Shown here piece after piece: positions 1 through 6,750 of a stretch of DNA of 13,449 nt. The notes under the pieces were generated by a model, which made no database searches, was not told where the DNA came from, and saw only the letters and a program-made list of their open reading frames with translations. Made by a program: the position numbers and the translations under genes. The DNA is from JACVRX01 sp035697245 (GTDB lineage Bacteria; Actinomycetota; Actinomycetes; Jiangellales; Jiangellaceae). Positions within the stretch are counted from its first letter, which is position 1; each line of letters begins with the position of its first letter. The stretch is taken from positions 1 to 13,449 of the forward strand of contig DASSDH010000003.1 of the NCBI GenBank assembly GCA_035697245.1, given 5' to 3'.

Positions 1-264
1 GTCGTGCGCCTGGATCCAGTTGGCGTACTCGGGGCGCGTCCAGCCGTGCTCGCGCACGAGCGTGCGGTGGACCGCAGGGTCCATGAGCACCAAGGTGGCG
101 GCCACAGCGCGTTCGGTGGTGAGATCCGGTCGCACGCGCTCCCGAGTCGGTTGCGTTCGGACTCCGCGTGCGCCGCGGCGGCTACCGGGTCGACATCAGC
201 AGCCTGCCCTCGTCCGGATCGTCCACGACGGATACGACGACCGGAAGCCGACTCGTATTCGGCG
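1..264 (-). pseudogene. TetR-family regulator, frameshifted C-terminal remnant (runs off left edge)
   Basis: Read on the minus strand, positions 1-150 encode a typical TetR C-terminal ligand/dimer domain. It contains RVRPDLTTERA followed by LVREHGWTRPEYANWIQ, matching the family pattern RpDL..e.A ... Lv.e.GW...eYa.W. Upstream the reading continues only by changing frame: first to a segment with VDPVAAAAHAESERNRL at about 145-205, then to VVDDPDEGRLLMSTR at about 188-240, which ends in a stop. All three pieces are in the order expected for one TetR protein. No N-terminal helix-turn-helix lies upstream, because the next gene's stop codon is at 266. I therefore read it as a truncated, frameshifted fragment that cannot make a DNA-binding regulator. 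The TetR assignment of the last 45 residues is fairly sure; that of the middle pieces is inferred from order and composition. Confidence 0.55.
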
Positions 265-265
265 C

Positions 266-700
266 TCAGCCGGTGTTGGCGCCCCGGTGCCGGCTGTAGT
301 AGCCGGCCATGAGCCGCCAGTAGACCAGAAGCAGCGCCATCATGACCGCGGTGGCACCGGCCGCCGGTGCGGCGCGGCGTCGCCGGGCGGCGATCAGTGC
401 GGTGATGCCGGCCAGCGTGGCCGCCGCGTTTACCGCCATCGCGGTGTCGCGAGGCCGCTCGGTGATCCAAAGTTCTTCGCCGAGCACCACCCGGGTGGAC
501 CAAGCGTGCTCGTCCGCCGGTTTCGGGAAGATCACGGGGTTGGCGGCCATCCAGGCACCGACGATCGCGGCGTGGCTCCACCGGCGTGTCCACAGAGGAA
601 CGAGCACAAGCGGGGTACTCAGCCAGCGAGTCCAGGCACTCCACGGGTTGGAGTGGCGAGCGAAGACATTGTGTTTGAGGTCAGCGAAACGGCGGGGCAT
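266..700 (-). CDS. Small integral membrane protein, DUF6653-like
   Basis: This is a 144-residue protein with three to four hydrophobic segments: about residues 26-52 around PLVLVPLWTRRWSHAAIVGA, 86-104, and 112-130 (VMMALLLVYWRLMAGYY). The N-terminus MPRRFADLKHNVFARHSNPW and the central WSTRVVLGEELWITERPRD resemble the DUF6653 family of short archaeal and actinobacterial membrane proteins of unknown function; I recall the family from memory and did not search. The start at 700 is supported by AAGGA seven bases upstream. The ATG lies one base after the stop of the P-loop fragment, so the two are read as a tandem. Its frame is intact although the genes on both sides are broken. No function can be assigned. 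Confidence 0.7.
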   Translation of the reverse strand: MPRRFADLKHNVFARHSNPWSAWTRWLSTPLVLVPLWTRRWSHAAIVGAWMAANPVIFPKPADEHAWSTRVVLGEELWITERPRDTAMAVNAAATLAGITALIAARRRRAAPAAGATAVMMALLLVYWRLMAGYYSRHRGANTG

Positions 701-701
701 G

Positions 702-947
702 TCAGGATCCTTCCTTCCGGCCCGCGCGCCAGCGTTCGATCACCGAGGGCGCCGCGAGACGTGTCTTGCCGCACCCACCCGGACCGAGCAACGTGACGAG
801 CCTCCCCGGGGCCACGAGGACGGTGATCTCGCGGAGCTCACGGGCACCGCCGATGAACCTGGAAAGGTCGGGCGGCAGCGTTGGCGATATCAGGCATCGG
901 CGCAAGTCTGGCACCACCGCGCGCGGCGCCGGGAACGAGCTCCTCAC
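702..947 (-). pseudogene. Orphan P-loop segment of a LuxR/AfsR-type ATPase regulator
   Basis: The 81-residue reading (GTG start at 947) contains LPPDLSRFIGGARELREI then LVTLLGPGGCGKTRLA. This is the signature that opens the NTPase domain in large LuxR-family, AfsR/SARP and adenylate-cyclase-type regulators: 'NLP..L..FvGRe.El..l...L...RLVTLtGpGGvGKTRLA', with Walker A GPGGCGKT. In those proteins several hundred residues follow (Walker B, arm domains, TPR repeats, DNA-binding domain). Here the frame stops only about 15 residues after the P loop, at 702. The rest of the regulator is absent from the window, and its N-terminal partner domain is not seen either. This is best read as a gene remnant. 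A tiny standalone protein is possible but unlikely to be a working ATPase. Confidence 0.6.
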
Positions 948-971
948 CCGCGGCCCGGCGCCCCGGCTGGA

Positions 972-1319
972 TCAAGCGATCCGGCTGCCGCCGATCGTGT
1001 AGGGGAGGTTGGCCTCCGGATCTGCGCCCGGATTGGGGCCCAGGCACCCGAGAAGCTGTCCCCGTCCTCGCTGAACCCGCCGTGGAACATCGCGTCGAGC
1101 GGGCCGTAAGCCTGCGAGATCCGAAGCTCGTCGCCATCGAGCTGCCAGGTGGAGGGCAGCGACTCGGGCGAGGTTGGAAAGACCTGCGACGGGAAGGTGC
1201 CCGTCTCGGGTTCGTAGCGGACGATCTCGGTGCTGTCGATCTCGACATAGCGCAGAGCCGAGTGGGTGCCTCCGGTTCACGATCGTGATCTCCGCCGGGC
1301 ATCCGCACCCGGTGCCCAT
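972..1319 (-). pseudogene. Small conserved hypothetical protein with two frame changes
   Basis: The minus strand carries a coherent protein only if the frame changes twice. The N-terminal piece (ATG 1319) ends in AEITIVN. A shifted middle piece runs THSALRYVEIDSTEIVRYEP through LPSTWQLDGDELRISQAYGP to HGGFSEDGDSFSGAW. The last piece, in the original frame, reads PNPGADPEANLPYTIGGSRI and stops at 972. Removing one C at about 1272-1275 and adding one C at the GGGG run 1035-1038 restores a single frame of about 115 residues. The repeated 'G.F..dG....G.W' pattern looks like a small lipocalin-like or DUF1579-like beta-barrel, but I do not recognise the family with certainty. The start lies about 10 bases after the DUF6069 stop, suggesting that the two once formed an operon. 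Confidence 0.45.
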
Positions 1320-1329
1320 TTGCGGATCG

Positions 1330-1784
1330 TCAATCGGTCCGGGTGCGGAGGCTCCGCGCCAGGGTGGGGATCATCACCGTCGCAGGGACGAGGTGTAGCC
1401 CCAGGAGGGCGGTGGTGGTGGCGGTGTTTGCCTCGGAGAGGAGGGGCGGGACCAATGAGATCGCGGTCAGCGTCACTGCCGCCCGCACGAATCGCTCGGC
1501 GGGGCGAGCGCTCCAACGAAAAAGAGCGGCGGCAATGACGATGCCCACGACCGAGGAAAGCCGGTCACCACGGCGAACCCGGACAACGGGATCGTCTCGC
1601 CACCATCGGGGACCTCGAAGTCGACGCCAACGGCCTGGGCAAGCGCAGCGGCGAGGGTGGTGGCCACCATCGCTGCGAGCGTGGCAATGAAGCCGGTGCC
1701 GGCGCGCCCGCGGAGTCGGTGGGTGTGGCTGGTCTGGCCCGATGCCGGGCCTGCGACGCCTCCGGTGTCATTCATGCTGTTCAT
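1330..1784 (-). pseudogene. DUF6069 family membrane protein, broken by a one-base deletion
   Basis: The first part, from ATG 1784 with GGAGGA just upstream, reads through LAAALAQAVGVDFEVPDGGE and IPLSGFAVVTGF, typical of actinobacterial DUF6069 membrane proteins. At about 1552-1558 the frame is lost. The adjacent frame continues exactly where expected with VVGIVIAAALFRWSARPAER, AVTLTAISLVPPLLSEANTA and LVPATVMIPTLARSL, stopping at 1330. The total of 455 bases is one short of a multiple of three. Adding one T to the TTT at about 1557 would restore GFSSVVGIV and a 151-residue protein with about four membrane helices. All conserved segments are present, so the mutation is recent or a sequencing error. 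Function of the family is unknown. Confidence 0.75.
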
Positions 1785-1860
1785 GTCGTTCCTCCATCAT
1801 TCGGTAACTGGCGGTGCGGGGGTGTGTTGACTGGCACGTGACGGTCCTGGCCCTGGGGTG

Positions 1861-2358
1861 TCATTCAGTCGGGTCGACCGGAGTACGCCGGTCGGTTCCG
1901 CTGCCGAGGGTGGGATGCGCGCCGCTGATGTGCACCTCCCAGCGGTCCATGCGAAGCACCCACAGCCGGAGGTCCGCCTCGCCGCTCAGTTCCTCGGCGG
2001 TGAAGGCCCGGGCACCACGCTCTGGACGGAACGCTCTGGGCAGGTGTTTGGCGAGGGCAGCGGGTTGGACTTCGCGCGCGGTGCCGACTACGTAGACCGC
2101 CTGCTGGTCGGGGCCTGGGGGCACGGTGGAGTCGAAGATCACCGCGCTCAGCCGGTTGTCCCGCTTCAGGTTGTGTGAGTGGTGGCTCGTCGGGGTCGAC
2201 ACCCAGTAGAGGTCTCGGTATCGGTGTGGGACGAAGTACACCGGCGAGGTGCGGGTACACCCGTCCTCGTCGATCGTGCCGAGCACCATGTAGCGGATCA
2301 GGTCCATCACGTTGCGGGCGGTCGCGGCCAGGGCGGGGGCTGCGGTGTCGGCGGTCAT
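1861..2358 (-). CDS. Pyridoxamine 5'-phosphate oxidase-fold (split-barrel flavin-binding) protein
   Basis: The 165-residue product begins MTADTAAPALAATARNVMDL and contains the split-barrel pattern YMVLGTIDEDGCTRTSPVYF, then YWVSTPTSHHSHNLKRDNRL and YVVGTAREV. This is characteristic of the PNPOx-like superfamily, whose members bind FMN, F420 or haem and act as small cytoplasmic oxidoreductases or binding proteins. The length is normal for a single-domain member. The true substrate and cofactor cannot be told from sequence. The start at 2358 was chosen because the conserved fold begins soon after it and a GAGGG lies about 10 bases upstream. An in-frame ATG at 2418 would add a low-complexity, arginine-rich leader with no visible Shine-Dalgarno site. 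The open frame continues further upstream into the SRPBCC gene, but that part is a shadow. It lies about 124 bases downstream of the SRPBCC gene on the same strand. Confidence 0.8.
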   Translation of the reverse strand: MTADTAAPALAATARNVMDLIRYMVLGTIDEDGCTRTSPVYFVPHRYRDLYWVSTPTSHHSHNLKRDNRLSAVIFDSTVPPGPDQQAVYVVGTAREVQPAALAKHLPRAFRPERGARAFTAEELSGEADLRLWVLRMDRWEVHISGAHPTLGSGTDRRTPVDPTE

Positions 2359-2482
2359 GGGACGCGGGCCCTCGGGCGGAGTCCTGCGGGGTCGGCGGGC
2401 GGTGTGCTGTGGCGTCATGGGGCCAGCGTCGTCGGTGGGTGTGGTGGGCGCCCCGGCCGCGGAGGCGGTTCCGCGCAGAAGA

Positions 2483-3270
2483 TCACCCCGGGACGGAGAG
2501 CCCCTGCAGCCAGGCCTGCCAGGCCGGCGACTCGCGCCGCACGTAGTCTGCCGCGTCGGCGGAGAACACGTACGCCCGTACGCCCGCCGTCGCCTTGCCG
2601 TCGCCCTCGCTGTACGCGAAGACGCTGAGCATCCCGGGCACCGGCGCGGTGAGCCGGACCAGCGTCTGCCGCTCGCCGACACGCTCGACCGTGCCGGTGG
2701 CGCCGCGCACCTCGACCGTCGCGCCCTCGTCGCCCAGCCCGAGCGCGTCGTGCAGGGTTGACCAGAGCGCCTCCGCGTCGCCGGGGTGGGAGGCGGTGAC
2801 CTCCAGCTGCGTGGCCTCCTGGCCGGGGAAGTGCGACAGGTAGAGGCGCAGGTTGTCGAAGAACGGCATCCAGTTGGGGCCCATGTCGTCCCAGAACTCC
2901 GACTCCCAGGCGGCGCCGGTCCCGAAGCCGCTGCTGGTGACGCGCACGACGCAGGTGCCGCCGGACTGCGCCTCGACGAGGAACTCCGACGTCAGCGGGC
3001 TGAGCGCATCCGGGTCCTTGCCCATGAGGGCGGCCCAGTCCTCCTCGTAGACGAGGCGGCGCGGCGGGTCCCAGCCGGTGACCTGGCCGTCCGAGCCCAT
3101 CTCCGGGCCCATGGTGAAGTGCAGGGAGCCGCCCTCGCGCTCCTCCATCTCGGTCGGCAGGAACCAGGCGCTCATGCCCTTGGCGGTGGCGATGGCTTGC
3201 CAGACCTGCTCCGGGGTGCCCGGGACCTCGACGCTGAACTCCAGGCGGTACGGGACGTTCGGGGTCGTAC

Positions 3271-3274
<4 letters not shown>
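2483..3274 (-). CDS. SRPBCC / AHSA1-like START-fold protein
   Basis: The 263-residue protein starts with YRLEFSVEVPGTPEQVWQAI and continues KGMSAWFLPTEMEEREGGSL, GQVTGWDPPRRLVYEEDW, a textbook N-terminal half of the AHSA1/SRPBCC ligand-binding fold. The C-terminal half (about residues 155-263) is a second alpha/beta domain beginning LEVTASHPGDAEALWSTLHD, as in the longer actinobacterial members of this family. Such proteins bind hydrophobic ligands in a central cavity and are often encoded beside an ArsR-type regulator, as here. The start is firm: GAGGAG lies five bases before ATG. The gene overlaps the regulator stop codon by ATGA, implying translational coupling. The ligand is unknown. Confidence 0.88.
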
Positions 3275-3849
<575 letters not shown>

Positions 3850-3864
3850 GACGCCACCGTGCCA

Positions 3865-3884
3865 TTGACAAGAAATCTTGTCAA
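3865..3884. promoter_or_regulatory. Perfect 8-4-8 inverted repeat, probable operator of the ArsR-like regulator
   Basis: TTGACAAG-AAAT-CTTGTCAA is a perfect dyad that ends 15 bases upstream of the regulator ATG. The TTGACA half-site also resembles a -35 hexamer on either strand, so bound repressor would block RNA polymerase. Size and position fit a dimeric winged-helix protein. Autoregulation is inferred from position, not shown. Confidence 0.6.
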
Positions 3885-4400
3885 GGGCGCATTTGCCCTC
3901 GGCACGGTGACGAGGACGTAGGAGGTGCGCACCTACGCCGACCCGGCGCCGGCTTCCTGACCGTGCCATCGGCCTGGAGATCGACGAGCTCGATCGCGAC
4001 GACACGGGCGCGGTGCAGCAGCGCGACCCACCTTCGCTATAGCGTGCTGACGCTCGTTGCCGCGCGGCGCGTCGAAGTCGCGGAACCACAGCGGGACGTG
4101 TTCCGGTGTTGGATCGTCTTGCGGGCACCCAGACCCGAGCGCCGTCGGCCATGAACGGCAACGGCTGCGCAGGTCGCTAACCCGCTTCCGTCCAGGACGG
4201 GCGCTGCATACGTATGCGCAAAGAGCGATTCGAACGAGTACACGGAACTGCCGCTGAGAGTGAGACCGGCACATGTCTAGGCCGCTTGGTACGGCCTCGT
4301 CATAGCGCGATCAGAAGCGCAAGCGGACCGTGAAAAAGTTCTCCATTTCGACCAGTGATTAACCACAGGGTTCGAGTAAGCGCGACAAGGTCCCGTCGGA
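3885..4400. other. Intergenic stretch without a convincing gene
   Basis: About 500 bases separate the regulator from the helix-turn-helix ORF. Open frames exist on the minus strand (one of 113 codons, 3933-4274), but their residues are arginine- and serine-rich and show no recognised motif. The stretch includes a 12-bp perfect palindrome AGGTGCGCACCT at 3923-3934 and the left arm of an inverted repeat at 4368-4379. Base composition becomes less GC-rich towards the right. I see nothing that supports a working gene. Confidence 0.5.
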
Positions 4401-4429
4401 GTGGAGCTTGTAGGACGTTACTCGAACCC
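4368..4429. repeat. 12-bp perfect inverted repeat with 38-base loop
   Basis: GGGTTCGAGTAA at 4368-4379 is matched exactly in reverse complement by TTACTCGAACCC at 4418-4429. The arms flank the predicted GTG start (4401) of the helix-turn-helix ORF. The GGTTCGA core resembles the T-arm consensus of tRNA genes, often the crossover region of integration sites, but no tRNA is present. It could be a recombination-site remnant, an operator, or a hairpin sequestering the start. Confidence 0.5.
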
Positions 4430-4682
4430 CGACGAATGGGAACATCTGTCAGATACCACGCAGGCACTGGCCTGTTCGGCATGCGACACCTTAGCTGATG
4501 AGTTGGAGCCCAGGCCTTCCCGGGATCGCCGGCCCTGGCCGGTTGTCAAGCGGCTTGGCGAGCAAGCGATCCATGAGCTCTTGGTTGACCGCCATTCGGG
4601 CACCAAGCAGAGTGACCTTGCCCTGCGCTACGGCATCAGCCTGAGCACCGTCAAACGGCTGCTGCGCTATGACTCAAGATAA
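4401..4682 (+). CDS. Short helix-turn-helix protein, possible recombinase C-terminal remnant
   Basis: The 93-residue reading ends in VKRLGEQAIHELLVDRH and DLALRYGISLSTVKRLLRY. This is the helix-turn-helix that closes many serine recombinases/resolvases and occurs in small transposon-associated proteins: '...i..L...y..G.t...lA..fGis..tV.r.Lk'. The first 50 residues contain two CxxC-like cysteines (ACSACDTLADE) but no recombinase catalytic domain. Either it is a standalone small DNA-binding protein or the tail of a lost recombinase. The GTG at 4401 is the longest available start with only GGA closely upstream, so the start is uncertain. Codon use is less GC-biased than in neighbouring genes, consistent with foreign origin. 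It is the only plus-strand ORF with a recognisable motif left of the large sulfatase. Confidence 0.4.
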   Translation: MELVGRYSNPDEWEHLSDTTQALACSACDTLADELEPRPSRDRRPWPVVKRLGEQAIHELLVDRHSGTKQSDLALRYGISLSTVKRLLRYDSR

Positions 4683-5029
4683 GTAGCTCGTCGAAAACTC
4701 TCATGCTATATTTTGTCGAGTAGACTGAAGCAAATTTCCATGTTTTCCTTTTACTTCATCATTCCTGCCGCTATTGGCGGCTATCACTGCCTGGCAAACC
4801 AAATCAAGCTCGTCCAGGCCAGCCTGCTTATTCCGGCTACTTCATCGATGCTTCAATTCTTGCTCAGCCGCAGCAACCACTCAAGATGTATCCGGACACC
4901 TGCATGTGATGTTCTCGGACGATCGGTTCACGGACATCACGTCCCTGGACGCAGCGCTCCCGGAATCCCCTGTCGCCTTCTTTCGCGCGTGCCTGTAAAA
5001 CACGACGCAACCGCTCGTCCTGCAGCTCC
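4683..5029. other. AT-richer intergenic patch
   Basis: This stretch has runs such as CTATATTTTG near 4708 and TTTCCTTTTACTTC near 4743 that are unlike the rest of the window. Open frames cross it on the plus strand but have no recognised motif, and one continues antisense into the YihY gene. No clear terminator hairpin for the converging YihY gene was found. The patch is best described as a transfer scar or remnant DNA. Confidence 0.45.
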
Positions 5030-5938
5030 TCACAAGCCCGCCGCCGACTCCGCTGGCTCTGCCGGTCCAGCCGGGTCTTCCGTCTGAGTCGGCCCCCCGC
5101 GACGGATGAACTGACCCAACCGGCCCTGGTCCTCGGCGATGACGTTTCCGATGATGGCAGCGGCCAGAAAGACGAGCGAAAAGACGTACAGCACGGCTAG
5201 GTAGGTGAATGCCACCCCGATCGGCCCGTACTGGTCGGCGCTCGCCTCCAATGCGCGCGGCAGGTACGCCTCGCTGGCCGGTCGCACCACCAGCATGGCC
5301 ACGGCGAGGACGACGGCGCCGGGAATGAGTCGGCGCATCGGCACTTTGTTGGCCAGCAGTAGCCACGGCATGAAGGCTGCGACCAGTACGTCGAGTGCGA
5401 ATGTGACCACGAGAGTCCACGCGTTGCGTGGGGGAATCGGGTCGGTGAACCGACCGAGGGACGAGGCCACTACGACCGCCAGCGCCAGCGCCATCACCAC
5501 GGCCAGCCAGCGCCATGCGTTGGTGAGTTGTGTCTTCGGCCGCGACAACCGCCAGATGATGGCCATCGCGCGGGTGAGGGCGCGGGACAGGCTGGTCGCC
5601 GACAGCAGCACGAACACCGCCCCCACGAGGCCGAACGCGCTGCCGCCGGACTCATCCAAGGCCTGCTCGAGAACATCCAGGGCGACTGGTGGCATCGAGA
5701 CGGCGTCCGCGAACCGTTCCGTGGTCGACTGACCGACCCAGACGAACATCATGATCAGGATCGGGAGCACCGACGAAAACAGCTGAGCGGCTAGCGCCAT
5801 AGCCCGGTCGAACAGGTCCAGCCGCCCAAACCCGGCCACGGACCCGAGCGCGATGCGACCTAGCCAGTGCGACCTCATCGAGTGCGACAGCTCACCCAGC
5901 CGTTCGGATCCCCGAGAGCTCGCCACAGCGTTGCTCAA
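5030..5938 (-). CDS. YihY/BrkB-family inner-membrane protein
   Basis: The 302-residue protein has about six membrane helices. Examples are LFSSVLPILIMMFVWVG, FGLVGAVFVLLSATSLSRAL, WLAVVMALALAVVV, VTFALDVLVAAFMPWLLL, LIPGAVVLAVAML and FTYLAVLYVFSLVFLAAAI. Its order and the motifs ALTRAMAIIW and YGPIGVAFTYLAVLY match the YihY/virulence factor BrkB family (formerly called ribonuclease BN in error). The family's transport or structural role is still unclear. The C-terminus ends in a proline/alanine-rich cytoplasmic tail. The listed start is TTG 5938 with no strong Shine-Dalgarno site; GTG 5926 or an ATG further in (MRSHWLGR) are alternatives. It is the last gene of a same-strand run with the K+ channel about 206 bases upstream. 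Confidence 0.85.
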   Translation of the reverse strand: MSNAVASSRGSERLGELSHSMRSHWLGRIALGSVAGFGRLDLFDRAMALAAQLFSSVLPILIMMFVWVGQSTTERFADAVSMPPVALDVLEQALDESGGSAFGLVGAVFVLLSATSLSRALTRAMAIIWRLSRPKTQLTNAWRWLAVVMALALAVVVASSLGRFTDPIPPRNAWTLVVTFALDVLVAAFMPWLLLANKVPMRRLIPGAVVLAVAMLVVRPASEAYLPRALEASADQYGPIGVAFTYLAVLYVFSLVFLAAAIIGNVIAEDQGRLGQFIRRGGPTQTEDPAGPAEPAESAAGL

Positions 5939-6144
5939 TCCGTGGATGGGGCTCGCACCGTCGCAACGTCGTCCGTCCTTCCGGTCGACGTAGGCGGGGC
6001 GTCCGGCAAGGCTGACCGCACCGCGCGTGGTCTGCCGCCGTGCGAAGCGGGTGTCGCGTTATGCATCGGATCGTTCCCCCTTCTCTGGGCGAGCCAACCG
6101 GGCGCCGCTGCCTTAGGCCAGGTTGCCGGTCACGACTGTTGTAC

Positions 6145-6723
6145 CTACTCGGTTCTCTCGCTAGCGGTTGGCGCCGTTTGTGGTCCGTCATTGGTTTTCT
6201 GGCGGCCGACCTCGACTGCGCCGACGAAAGCGCGAACCCCGAGGCCCAGCACGATCAGGTCAAGAATCATCTGAACCGTGACCAGCACGCGGGCTGTTTC
6301 GCTCGTTGCCGTGATATCCCCGAAGCCGACCGTGGCGAAGACGGTGACCGTGAAGTAGAGCGAATCGGTACGGGTGAGCGTCTCCGCGTTGAAGTTGCTG
6401 GCGTCGGCCGCAGCCATCACGAAGTACGAGGCCGCGAACAGCAGGAGAAACAGCGGTGCGGTGACAGCGAGCGCTTCGACCGCCTTCACGGCCGGATACC
6501 GCGATCGGGTGATCGCTTTGACCTGATACGACCCAACGGTCGCCAACACCAGCAGTCCAACCGCCAGGGTAAGCCAAAGCGGGACATCGGTCAGACGGTC
6601 GAGCGGGACGACGTAGTACACAGCGACGAGAATCACTGTGATGGCTAAAGACCGCAGGAGACCAGCCGCCAGCCGCCGCCGACGCTGCGCCGCGGATAGA
6701 GCGAGTGCGGGTGCCGTTGTCAT
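6145..6723 (-). CDS. Two-transmembrane-pore potassium channel family protein
   Basis: The 192-residue protein contains the K+ selectivity filter TVGFGD at residues 131-136, preceded by the pore helix SLYFTVTVFA and followed by the inner helix VTVQMILDLIVLGLGVRAF. Two further hydrophobic helices lie at about 26-40 and 50-64, and the outer pore helix is at 86-103, giving four membrane segments in all. There is no charged S4-like segment and no RCK or cyclic-nucleotide domain, so it is probably a non-voltage-gated leak or simple-gated channel. The start at ATG 6723 is chosen because GGATGACG precedes it. An in-frame GTG at 6750 begins immediately after the sulfatase stop codon and would add nine residues. 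The tight junction implies co-transcription with the sulfatase. Confidence 0.88.
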   Translation of the reverse strand: MTTAPALALSAAQRRRRLAAGLLRSLAITVILVAVYYVVPLDRLTDVPLWLTLAVGLLVLATVGSYQVKAITRSRYPAVKAVEALAVTAPLFLLLFAASYFVMAAADASNFNAETLTRTDSLYFTVTVFATVGFGDITATSETARVLVTVQMILDLIVLGLGVRAFVGAVEVGRQKTNDGPQTAPTASERTE

Positions 6724-6750
6724 GTCGTCATCCGTTCTGTTCCTCAGCAC

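Noticed and set aside
3923..3956. Short ORF GTG...TGA (11 codons) beside TAGGAG and the palindrome AGGTGCGCACCT
   Set aside because: The ribosome-binding site touches the start codon, and nothing indicates a leader peptide or a plus-strand gene downstream.
3850..4161. Long N-terminal extension of the ArsR-like regulator
   Set aside because: The frame stays open, but it crosses the perfect operator dyad, has no ribosome-binding site, and its residues show no family similarity.
4672..4887. Nine-base direct repeat ACTCAAGAT flanking the AT-rich patch, as a target-site duplication
   Set aside because: No terminal inverted repeats or transposase lie inside, and a 9-bp match within this much sequence is expected by chance.
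4713..5087. 124-codon plus-strand ORF beginning MSSRLKQISMFSFYF
   Set aside because: It lacks a ribosome-binding site, runs antisense into the YihY gene end, and has no motif beyond a short hydrophobic stretch.
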